From assembly GCF_000003815.2 (NCBI RefSeq), contig NC_049993.1, positions 19,721,694-19,785,693 of the forward strand: 64,000 bases of DNA, in the 5' to 3' direction. Source of the DNA: Branchiostoma floridae. Lineage: Eukaryota; Chordata; Leptocardii; Amphioxiformes; Branchiostomatidae. The translations under genes and the position numbers were made by a program. Each line of letters begins with the position of its first letter. Position 1 is the first letter of the stretch. Below are positions 43,801 to 53,164 of this stretch, one piece after another. A model generated the notes under the pieces. That model worked only from the letters and a program-made list of their open reading frames with translations. It did no database searches and was not told where the DNA came from.

Positions 43801-44430
43801 CGTGCAGCCTGCACATCCCGTGGAGTCAATAAAACCGTCCTGATGCGTCCGTAGCGCGAGGGGTCCGACAGTAAAGGTGCACTCTCACTGCACTTGCGTC
43901 AAGCTTGTGTCACTGCGGGGTTCGAAAGATACCGAATTTCAGAGATAAAGAACGAATTTTCGTACTTTTTGTGTATTACGTCGTTTTTAAGTCATACTTG
44001 GCAGAGGACAGAGCGAGATGGGCAAAGATCACCCCTACTGGGTGTCATGGGCCGTGAGTGAGTGAGTGAGTTTTAAGTATTACGCAATATCTAAATTATA
44101 AAAAAAATGGAGGAAATAAAAAAACAGTGGCAGTGAACGAACCCCGTGGCGGTCTTCGAAAGGGGCTGTTTCGGGGGGGGGGGGGTCACGGGGGGGGGAT
44201 CTGGGGCACGGCACGGGGCTGGTTCCTAGGTGTTTTTTATTTTTTTTTGAGGGGGAGGGCGTTGGTTCGCGATTTTCAACGTTAGGTAGGTTCTCTTATG
44301 CCCGGAAAGGGAGTTTCGCCCCTGTGTTGCCGCTCTATGAAACATGTATGTGACACGGCGACATTGAGATGAAACAGTAATCTTACTCAAGCCTCCAGCA
44401 GTGGCGCTTTCTTGGTAATGCACTTATATT
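43801..44430. other. Unannotated stretch with G-runs
   Basis: GTGAGTGAGTGAGTGAG lies at 44052-44070 and G-runs of 9-10 lie at 44175-44208. The left edge of the next array begins near 44280. Confidence 0.4.
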
Positions 44431-44874
44431 GTAGCCTGGGTACCATCCAGAAAGCAGTTCGCTCCGGCGTTCATTATGTATACGTAGTAATATGTACCAT
44501 ATACAGTCGCTTCTAGCTCTGACATTCATTATACACTATATCCAGTCGCTTCTCTGTGTTTCCGTCTGGGAACGCGGACCATCTTAACGTCTGGAATCGT
44601 CCAAATTTTGGACGCAGGCGCTGATTGGCGAAATTATAACTCATGAGCGAATTATGGAATGGATTCAAGCTCTCGTTCGAACCAGTGTTCAAACACCGGA
44701 CAAAATTTCCGTCCGCTTGCGGGCCTGTTGTCATAGAACGAGTGCTCTAGAACCTACTCCTAGATTCGCTCATCAAATGAGGTCACCACCAAACGGTTTG
44801 AATGTGCAGGTCTCCAGACGGATAGCAGAAGCGAACATAGGAGCGAACTACTATCCGGGTGGTACCCAGGCTAC
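44431..44874. mobile_element. MITE with GTAGCCTGGGTACC terminal inverted repeats
   Basis: GTAGCCTGGGTACCATCC, GCAGTTCGCTCC at the left is matched by GGAGCGAACTACTATCCGGG, TGGTACCCAGGCTAC at the right. Flanks TTATATT and TTACATT may be a 7-bp target duplication with one change, which would suit a hAT-type element. The interior open frames on both strands are not recognisable. It interrupts the divergent array. Confidence 0.8.
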
Positions 44875-45654
44875 TTACATTGGTAATGCTGGGTGCGAAT
44901 TCTCATAAGTATGCTGCACCTGTCTTGGCATCTCTACTTAGCAGTATGAAACATGCATCTGATATAAACTTGGCATGTGAGACGAAATGTGAATCTCACG
45001 TTACCCTTCAGTACAGGCAAGTCAATTCTTACATATCTAAGCCGCCGCTCAGCGTTCAGAATAACGGCTGACAAATGCTGTGCTTTGCATGCTTTCGGCA
45101 TCTCTGATTAGGTGTATGGAATGTGTATCTGACACGAACTTGACATTGGGATGAAATGGTAAGCTCATGTGAGCCTCCAGTACCGGCGCTGAACAGTGCT
45201 TATGTTTTTCCCTCTATGCTGCCGTTCAGAATAACAATTGACAAATGTTGTGCTTTAATTACCTGCTTTTAGCATCTCTGATTAGGTATATGAAATGTGT
45301 ATCTGGCATTGGGGTGTGATAGGAGATCTCACATACATTTTCAGTAGCGGTTTTCACTGGTTATACAATTGCACCTGTACCGCTTAGTTCTGCTGGACGC
45401 CAGTTTTTATAACGCTGTGTATCTCTATTTATGACAAATGAGATATATCTGACATAAACTTTAAATGGTGTGAAATAGAAGATCTAATGTCTTATACATG
45501 TACTTGTATACATAAGTCAGTTTGCGATGCTGTCGCTTGGTATAGCAACTGGTGCGTTACATTCCTTTTGCTCTACTCAGCTGAGTGAAAAATGTACCTG
45601 ACATAAAAGCGACACTGAAACCTGATAGGAGATCTTACATGAGTCATCTTACAT

Positions 45655-45705
45655 AAGTATTTATCGCGTCAAAATAAAGGCACAAACAAACAAACAAACA
45701 AGTCT
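45655..45705 (+). mobile_element. LINE 3' tail with (CAAA)n
   Basis: GCGTCAAAATAAAGGCACAAACAAACAAACAAACAAG resembles the end at 25.83 kb. Only the tail is left. Confidence 0.5.
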
Positions 45706-46019
45706 CTTAGAGCTGCAACCTCGGTGGTTACTTCCTTACATCTGCGCTGAGCTATGCTGGCGTTCAGCATATAACAACTGGCGACGGTGTACCATATATC
45801 TGCTTTGCCCTGTACTTAGGTGTTTGAAATATGTATATGGCATGGAGAGGATCTTGCATTTGTCATCTAGGAGCACAGCTTCACTACTTATGCTCTTATA
45901 TCTCTGACGTTGCCGTATATGCTGTTGGTCAGAACGACTTCTGACAAAGGCTGTTTTGTATCGATTTCAGCTTCTTTGTTCATCTGTATGAGTCTGTAGA
46001 TACAACGCACTTGAAAAGA

Positions 46020-46182
46020 TTTGTAAATTTGTTCACACATTGACAAGTTTCAAAAAGAGAGTATGTAGATTTTAGATGATATAAGATGTAACCTGTTCCA
46101 CGTATACTTATGTTATCCAACCCAATGCATTTAGCCCATGTTGGGCAGGAATATGCAATAAAGATCATTGTCATTGTATCTG
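46020..46182 (+). mobile_element. LINE 3' terminal fragment
   Basis: AAGAGAGTATGTAGATTTTAGATGATATAAGATG leads into GCATTTAGCCCATGTTGGGC, AGGAATATGCAATAAAGATCATTGTCATTG. The terminus matches that at 14.53-14.58 kb. Confidence 0.6.
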
Positions 46183-46512
46183 GCACTAGAGGGACCTATG
46201 GTAGCGAAGCACGGCTTACATATATATTCTTACATCTGTGATGTTGCGCTAAAGTATCGTTCAGAATGACGATTAGCAAAGCTATCCAACTTGGTTTGTC
46301 ACCCATACTACAGTAATAGAGGTCAGAGTCAAAGGAGTGGATATGCCAGACGGCGCGCGAGATATTCGTCTGGCATGCACCAGGTGCACCTAATAAAACG
46401 AATGAAGTATACTTTCATACATACTTGCATCCGTGTTGCCGTTATACACCGCTGTCAAAAAAGTACAATTTACAACGGCGCTTTGGCCATTTGCTGCCAT
46501 TATGTACCTAGC

Positions 46513-46800
46513 AATGCAATACAAAATTGGGTAGTGTGTTAATCTTGCAGTCGATAGGTTGTAGGTTTGATCCCGGGCTGGGTCATACTAAAGAATTAAA
46601 AAACGGTGAATGTTGCTTTCTCTATATTAGCATTCAGCATTTGGGAAAGCTTATGACAATTGAACACACAGACCATTACCAGTGGACTAGCCCACTCCTG
46701 TAGTGGTTGCACAAAGCTGTGTGGCCCAGGAGGACCACAGAAACAGAGATGGCCGCCACCTGATGCACCATTTGGTGCGGGAAGAACTTTAATTTCTAAC
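46513..46800 (+). mobile_element. tRNA-derived SINE (family 2) with 12-bp target duplication
   Basis: TATGTACCTAGC stands directly before (46501-46512) and after (46801-46812) the element, a perfect 12-bp duplication expected from LINE-mediated insertion. A B-box GTAGGTTTGATCCCGGG lies at 46561-46577. The body continues with AGCATTTGGGAAAGC, CCAGTGGACTAGCCC, CCTGTAGTGGTTGCACAAAG, GTGTGGCCCAGGAGGACCAC and TGGTGCGGGAAGAACTTTAA. The A-box half of the head is degraded. It should be one of the younger insertions in this region. Confidence 0.85.
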
Positions 46801-47259
46801 TATGTACCTAGCCGTTATGGTATGAAATATGCATCGGACGGAAAACCGACATTAGGATGAGATGGAGATCTGACATGAGCCCACAGCATCGGCGCTTCAG
46901 TGCTTATTTTCCAACATCTGTCATGCTACTCAGAATGGCAATTTGCAAAGGTTTTCCTATCCGTGCTGTAGATATAATAACGAGGGCAAGAGAGAGTGCT
47001 GTGTGGAATATACATTAAACATAATACGGGCAAGACGAGCATCAGTGCTTCGAACAGTGCTTATATACTATATCTGCCATGCTGCTCGGAATGACAATTC
47101 GCAAAAGTTGCACCTGCTTTGCTATCCCTGCTATAGATATAATAACGGGACAGGGAGTATGCTGTGTGGAATATACATCAGATATTATACGGGCAAGAGA
47201 GAGTGCTGTGTGGAATAAACATTAAACATAATACGGGCAAGACGAACATCAGAGCTTCT

Positions 47260-47262
<3 letters not shown>

Positions 47263-47330
<68 letters not shown>
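47263..47330. repeat. (AT)n microsatellite
   Basis: 34 uninterrupted AT dinucleotides replacing the TATATACT phrase of one array unit. Confidence 0.97.
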
Positions 47331-47332
<2 letters not shown>

Positions 47333-47765
47333 AAAGGTTGCACCTGTTTTCCTATCTCTGCCTTAGATATAATAACGAGAGCAGGGGAGTATGCTGTGTG
47401 GAAAATACATCAGGTATAATACGGGCAAGACGAGCATCGGCGTTTCAGTGCTTATATATACTTACATCTGCCATACTGCTGAGAATGACAATTTGCAAAA
47501 GGTTGCACCTGTTTTTCTATCCCTGTTGTAGATATGATAACCAGGGCAAGACAGTATGCTGTGTGGAATATACATTAAGTATAATACGGGCAAGACGAGC
47601 ATCAGTACTTTAAAAGTGCTTATATAGTTACATATACCATACTGCTCAGAATGACAATTTCCAAAGGTTGCACCTGTTTTGCTATCCCTGCTATAGATAT
47701 AATAACGGGACAGAAGTGTATGCGGCGTGGAATACATGTATGTAATGATACAGGCAAATCTGATA

Positions 47766-48484
47766 TTGCGTGAATCGGAGTCCCATACGGAATAACTGTG
47801 TTACTCTGTAGTTTATTTCATACCTGGGCCACGAAAAAAAAACGGTAGGGGTGTTCCGGACCTGGTGATATCTTGGGTTATCACACGGGCTTCTACTGTT
47901 ATCACACGGGTTTCCGTAAAATAATTCGAACGCACTTCGAATGCCCCGTTGTCGATAATACACCGTGTTGTATTCTATGTACATATATATTCATGCAATC
48001 AATGTAGTCTGGGCTTGAAATATATTTATCGGTGGATTCATCTGTTAGAGTCGTTTTTTGCCATATGTTGATTTGGGTATTTTTCTTGTGCAATTATGTT
48101 TGTTCATTTATAACGATTTGAACATGCTACTAAGGAATTATAAAATGTTATTTCAAACTATAACTTTAAATACGATAGATTTGGTTTGTCAGATTTTGGC
48201 ATCATTTTAGTCTGTGCTTAACATGAATGGATTTGTGTCTACCACATCCCATATGTTAGACCTGTACAATTAGTGTGTGCTAGAGTTCACTCATTTGTAG
48301 CAATACAAACAGCATATTAAAGTTAAGCAACATGTAATCTTTAATGGAAAGTTATAACGTTAGAGGTCTGGGTTTAACATTTCAATGTGTGTATTAATCT
48401 CGTATATTTACTGTTATTGTTGTTTTTGCCATATGTTGCACTCTGTTCAATTAGTGTGCAATTAAGTACATTGATTTATAACAC
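47766..48484. other. Unannotated stretch
   Basis: ATCACACGGG occurs at 47880 and 47901. The remainder is AT-rich with no gene. Confidence 0.3.
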
Positions 48485-48985
48485 CTAGCTTACGGTGAAA
48501 ACATCCTAATAAGCTTACAAAGAAGGTATTTTCATACAGTGAAAACATTTCACTGAGCTTACCAAGAACGTATTTTCATACAGTAAAAACATTCAAATAT
48601 TAGCTTACGAATAACGTATTCTTTTACAGTAAAAACATTCTAATAAGCTTACAAAGAAGGTGTTTTCATACAGTGAAAATATTCCAACAAGCTTACGAAG
48701 AACGTATTTTTATACAGTGAAAACATTCCAATAAGCGTACGAAGAACGTATTTTCATACAGTGAAAACATTCCAATAAGCGTACGAAGAACATATTTTCA
48801 TACAGTAAAAACATTCCAACAAGCTTACGAAGAACGTATTTTTATACAGTGAAAACTTTCCAATAAGCGTACGAAGAACGTATTTTCACACAATGAAAAC
48901 ATTCAAATATTAGCTTACGAAAAACGTATTTTCATACAGTAAAACATTCTAATAAGCTTACAAAGATCGTATTCTTAAAACCGTA
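48485..48985. repeat. 44-bp minisatellite, about 11 units
   Basis: The consensus is AAAACATTCCAATAAGCTTA, CGAAGAACGTATTTTCATAC, AGTG. Units differ by a few substitutions, GCTTACG alternating with GCGTACG. There are no unique spacers between units, so it is not CRISPR-like. Confidence 0.92.
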
Positions 48986-49748
48986 ACTTCCAATACTTAA
49001 GATTGAAAAAGATCGGGCTTATCCAAATAACAACAGACCAGTACTCATCTTCTACATGCATGCGGTACTTCCATCCAGGTGTTTTGGCTTATATCAATTT
49101 ATCTGTAAATATTAAATTGAATCAAATATCATTTCCATAGGACTAACAACGCACCTTTGTCTCTCTTAATGGTTAATGAATTTGAGCTACGTAAACATCA
49201 AAACTCAATTAGAGAAAGGACTTTCCGATTAAAACAACAAATAACAAGAATGTAAAATGATTCATTACATCTTGCTTTTCATTTAAGGAATGACTCCTAA
49301 AGCGCTCAAATTCTACCATTTCTAATTTGTTCATTTTCCTCAGTCATTAATATTGTCTCATTGGGACCCAATTATGCAAACAGTATCGCTGCTTGGGAAT
49401 CATTTTGGGCCTTGTAATTTTCAAATTCATCTCTCAATTAATTTAGCTTCTGCGATGATTTATGTTTAGTTGGTTTTTGCATATGTGCTTAATCTTATCT
49501 AAATGAATTGCTCAACCTCTCCAATTCCAACTGATAGTTTTTGTTGATTTGCTTGAAGTACAATTTCCTTGTTTACTTAATATCATCTGAACTAGATGAG
49601 CATGCAATCAATCAACACCTGCATGTATCTTATAACGGAAACCACCAATGTGCTCTGGTTTATTTAGGAAGTGCAATCTGTATGAGAAACTAATTGCTTT
49701 GCGTCAGAGCACACTGCGGTGTCGGCAAGCTTTTATCCCTAATGGTGT
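48986..49748. other. Unannotated AT-rich stretch
   Basis: Nothing recognised. Confidence 0.3.
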
Positions 49749-49878
49749 TGTGCATGTGTGTGTGCATGTGTGTGTGTGTGTGTGCATGTGTGTGTATGTG
49801 TGTGTATGTGTGTGTGTGTGCGTGTGTGTGTGCATGTGTGCGTAAGTGTGTGCGTGTGAGTGTGAGTGTGTGTGTGAG
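49749..49878. repeat. Imperfect (GT)n microsatellite
   Basis: TGTG runs interrupted by GCATG, GTATG and GAG. The Cys-Val and His-Thr frames are artefacts. Confidence 0.95.
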
Positions 49879-50039
49879 TAGAAGACTATCATATCTGTTG
49901 TATACTAATTATGTTGGTGTTTAGTAGGTAGATAGGTCTTGACCTCACAATGATTAGATTTTGGGCCTGCTAGCGGCTTGTTACTTTACTTCAGTGGAAC
50001 TTCCAGTTTCTATATCACTAATTCTGGATATGTCGTGAT

Positions 50040-50230
50040 TTGTAAGCTTTTGTTTCAAAATGCGGCAGGTATCTTTCCTTACTACAGTACCAACAGCTTT
50101 GTGGGGTGTTTACGGGGCCGTAAATGTTCACAGTAACTGTCCCGTAACTCGTGATTGATACGGAGGTGCTTACCTGGCTCTCGGCACGGAGAGACAGATC
50201 ATTGATGGCGTTTACGTGATGCGAGCGCAA
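50040..50230. repeat. Duplicated segment, copy 1 (partner at 51.0-51.18 kb)
   Basis: TGTCCCGTAACTCGTGATT near 50138 is followed by a GG.G.T.CTTAC.. block, then AGATCATT.AT and GGCG..TTACGTGA. The same order appears at 51060-51175. The two copies flank the GA-rich tract and its gap. Confidence 0.6.
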
Positions 50231-50309
50231 TAATCGTACGGCGTCGTTTGTCAAAATTTGTCATAATTTGTTTTCTTCAAGATGATTTTGCGTGTCAAGG
50301 AGTAGTTCA

Positions 50310-50690
50310 GGGGGGGGGGTCTCAGAGAGAGTGACAATGCCCTGACATGAGTGATCGAGTGAGAGGGTGTGAGAGAGAGAGAGAGTGAGAGAGTGAGAGA
50401 GTTAGATTGTGGGAGGGTGAGAGAGTTAGTGAGAGAGAGGGAGAGAGAGAGAGAGTGAGAGAGTGAGAGAGTTAGATTGTGGGAGGGTGAGAGAGTTAGT
50501 GAGAGAGAGGGAGAGAGAGGGAGAGAGGGAGAGAGAGGGAGAGAGAGAGAGAGAGAGTGAGAGAGTGAGAGAGTGAGAGAGTGATCGAGTGAGAGGGTGA
50601 GAGAGAGAGAGTGAGAGAGTGAGAGAGTTAGATTGTGGGAGGGAGAATGAGAGAAAGAGAGCATGAGAGGGAGAGAGGGAGCAGAAGACG
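50310..50690. repeat. GA-rich low-complexity tract
   Basis: GAGAGAGT, GAGGGAGA and GTTAGATTGTGGGAGGGTGAGAG phrases are duplicated several times. It continues to the edge of the next gap. The 137-residue Ser-Leu frame on the minus strand is an artefact. Confidence 0.95.
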
Positions 50691-50700
50691 TTTAGATATT

Positions 50701-50800
50701 NNNNNNNNNNNNNNNNNNNNNNNNNNNNNNNNNNNNNNNNNNNNNNNNNNNNNNNNNNNNNNNNNNNNNNNNNNNNNNNNNNNNNNNNNNNNNNNNNNNN
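50701..50800. other. Assembly gap, 100 N
   Basis: Placeholder gap, probably caused by the adjoining GA-rich tract. Confidence 0.99.
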
Positions 50801-50999
50801 ACACATTTTTTTTTACAAAATTAAAGGTTAGACGAGTAGAAAACAGCCGGAGAGCCAGCAAGAGACCTATTAGCAAGGAAGTGCACACCTCCTTGCATTG
50901 GTAACGGCGGAGGCTTTCACTATACGTAAACCATGGATGTCCGCAATCATCGGCCTGAATGCTTACAGACGTTTCACTGGGGTTTAAAAATTTAACATG

Positions 51000-51185
51000 A
51001 CACTTTTACGAGTCGTATCATGTGCGCATACTGGTACGCACTTACTCTACGGGGCTATTAATTGTCCCGTAACTCGTGATTTATGTGGGGATACTTCCCG
51101 CATAGTTTCGCGGGGCGACAACACGGATAGGTAAATCATTAGTTACTCTCCTGGCGGATGTTTATGTGACAGGGAAGCTTGTAAA
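51000..51185. repeat. Duplicated segment, copy 2
   Basis: Matches 50.04-50.23 kb (TGTCCCGTAACTCGTGATTTA, then AAATCATTAGTTACTCTCC and GGCGGATGTTTATGTGA). About 75 percent identical by eye. Confidence 0.6.
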
Positions 51186-51479
51186 TAAAACTGAATTCTG
51201 TGATCATTTTGGAAAAAGGAAAGTGAGACTGATATTTATTTAGGTTAGGCACTCTTTTACTTGTGTTTCGGAAACTGTTTATCTTTGTATTCTTTTAATT
51301 GAATATAATTGAGTATTTCCGTCTTAAAATGCATTATTCTAAAGATATTGGCCATATAAGCAAGATATTATTTGGTACCCCTATGATGTCAAACACGGTG
51401 CAAACGAGCTTTATTGCAATTTCACACTCTATCTTTCTCAATATTTCTCTAAGCTTGTTCATCTTGAGCCACCGTACAT

Positions 51480-51838
51480 GTACAATACAAGACAAATAAG
51501 GCCCTCAAGCCTTCATTGTGCAGCACAGCTAGCAGAAGGCGGGTGGAATAAGCAGTACGTTGTCAGCCTTATGCATGAGCTGAGCACCCTAGGCACACCG
51601 GGCCGGATAAGAATGGATGATCTGTTCGACAGAACTTTTTCTAATGACGGTAGAATCGGTCTGAAAGCTGTCAGAAGCACTTCCATCATCCCGCACTTCT
51701 GTTGCCGCATCACGCACGGAGTAAATGAGAACATCATGTCTCCACACAAGCGAGCAAAAAGACATATTTCAAGTCGCACACACGAGACTCTATATCCGTG
51801 CCAATATACGTTAAGGAAAAGGAACAGCAATCTATCAT
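51480..51838 (+). other. Segment open on both strands, coding status unknown
   Basis: The plus strand is open for 120 codons (ending at 51840) and the minus strand for 142 codons (51513-51941). The plus frame includes the stretch MDDLFDRTFSNDGRIG and a basic HKRAKRH motif, and has moderate third-position C/G bias. I recognise no family. There is no clear acceptor upstream and the frame ends in an ordinary stop. A long frame on both strands usually points to base composition, so I give it low weight as a gene. Confidence 0.2.
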
Positions 51839-52019
51839 GACATGACTTAAGTCGATTTTGTGAAGACACTTGCTGCTCAGTGGAAGATCTGCCCAAGGCT
51901 ATGGAGGATGTAGATGGATGTAGGGGGAGAGTCATGTTCATCTGTGCAACCAGTACTGCTTAAAGTTCTGCACTTATCTAAAACATAAAACATGTTTGAA
52001 ATGAATGAAAACTGTCGTT

Positions 52020-52235
52020 TCATCGAACAAAATGTGCGTTCGATCGAACAACGGGAGTTCTTCGAACGCAGTTCGTCCTAGTCAATTTTGAACGCGGTTC
52101 ATCTGAACCCTGTTCGAGCGCGGTTCGATCGGACCATGTTCGAACACAGTTCGATCGGACTATGTTCGAACGCGCGGTTCAATTGGACCATGTTCGAACG
52201 CGGTTCGACCGAAACATGTTCGAAACAGTCACGGC
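52020..52235. repeat. 26-28-bp minisatellite built on TTCGAA palindromes
   Basis: GTTCGAACGCGGTTCGATCG and GACCAT form a unit repeated at least five times between 52110 and 52220, with looser copies from 52020. Each unit contains GTTCGAAC and TTCGATCGGA-type palindromes, so the tract can form many small hairpins. Confidence 0.85.
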
Positions 52236-53160
52236 AAAAGCTGTCGGAAACATCTCACATTACAGTTGCGACCACACGTACGTACGGGATGAATTAGTGA
52301 GTCAACTTTGATAGCGGAGAAGGGGATTTTTGGTGCAGAGATTTCCCCTTCACGGCTAGCCGGGCGGCTGTAATCTCCCTCTAACGCGCGCTGGGTGGCC
52401 GGGGGGGGGGGGGGGCATCTGTATTGATGAAGAGGGCGACGTTCCGACGTGGTGGAAAATTCTGCCGGTGTTGAGGAGACAGCTCGGGTGGCTCCTGGGG
52501 GAGGGGCGGGGATAATTCAGCCTGGTGAGTTATTACGGGGAGCTCATGATGAATAGAGTTGATCCATGGCGCTGGAGGAGCGGGAGACAGGCAGATAATT
52601 GGGCCTGCTCATGTGAGTGTGATGTATAAGTCCCGGTACGAGCCGAGAAGGCTTGCCTGGCTCAGGTTTGAGGTGAAATAACAGCAGAAAAATTGAGGAA
52701 TCATTCGTTAGCGAAGTAATTACTAGTTGTGAAGTGAACCTTCGATCATGGGATAACTGTTTTGACAAATTACCGTTACGCTTTGGTCAATTTCTACTAT
52801 TTTTAGTCCCCAAATAGGACGATATGCGCAAACCAAATATATGAAACGCTACATTTACAACAAATTGCCAGTCTTCAGAGAAAAGAAAGTCTCGTCCCTG
52901 TGAGATTATCGTTTATACAACACGACCACAAAATCGTTATAGAACCGTCGTAAAAATGATCACAACGTCGTAGAATGTGAATTTCCGAAAGACCACGCCA
53001 AACATAAAATAGCGTCAGTTTGGCCCGGAGGAGGTTTATATTCCACTCGTTATAAACGTGAGATAGTCATCGTTAAGCCGTGGCTGACACAGACAGACGA
53101 TCCCGGTCTTTTTTTCATCTCTTCTCACCGCGGTGTGCGGGCTATCTTTAGCGTTATCTA
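52236..53160. other. Unannotated stretch
   Basis: A G-run of 15 lies at 52400-52415. CGTTATAGAACCGTCG and ACAACGTCGTAGAATG near 52935-52975 are weakly repetitive. No gene is seen. Confidence 0.3.
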
Positions 53161-53164
53161 GAAA

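Larger units (their letters stand above)
44280..47765. repeat. Divergent tandem array, about 160-230-bp units, with nested insertions
   Basis: Units carry GAAA.GTGTATCTGACA.GAACTTGACATT, GATCTCACAT, a GTGCTTAT phrase and CTGC..TTCAGAATGACAATT.GCAAA.G. Copies can be followed near 44340, 44955, 45120, 45290, 45440, 45590, 45830, 46265 and 46830. From 46925 the unit acquires CTATCCCTGCTATAGATATAATAACG and GTGCTGTGTGGAATATACAT and becomes more regular (46970, 47131, 47366, 47530, 47694). A MITE, a LINE tail, a SINE and a TA run are inserted in it. Confidence 0.75.

Noticed and set aside
46343-46376. 10-bp perfect inverted repeat ATGCCAGACG / CGTCTGGCAT
   Set aside because: A single short hairpin with a 14-base loop and no terminator or regulatory context in a eukaryotic array.
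46528-46600. Second tRNA-like sequence
   Set aside because: Only the B-box half is preserved and it is enclosed by the SINE's 12-bp target duplication.
48485-48985. CRISPR-like regular repeats
   Set aside because: The 44-bp units are contiguous without unique spacers, and the DNA is eukaryotic.
50251-50690. Serine/leucine-rich proteins of up to 137 residues
   Set aside because: Artefacts of a GA-rich low-complexity tract.
51560-51660. Resemblance of MDDLFDRTFSNDG to the LRDLFDR part of prolactin-type hormones
   Set aside because: Seven or so residues of similarity without the helical pattern or cysteine spacing of that family; too weak to call.
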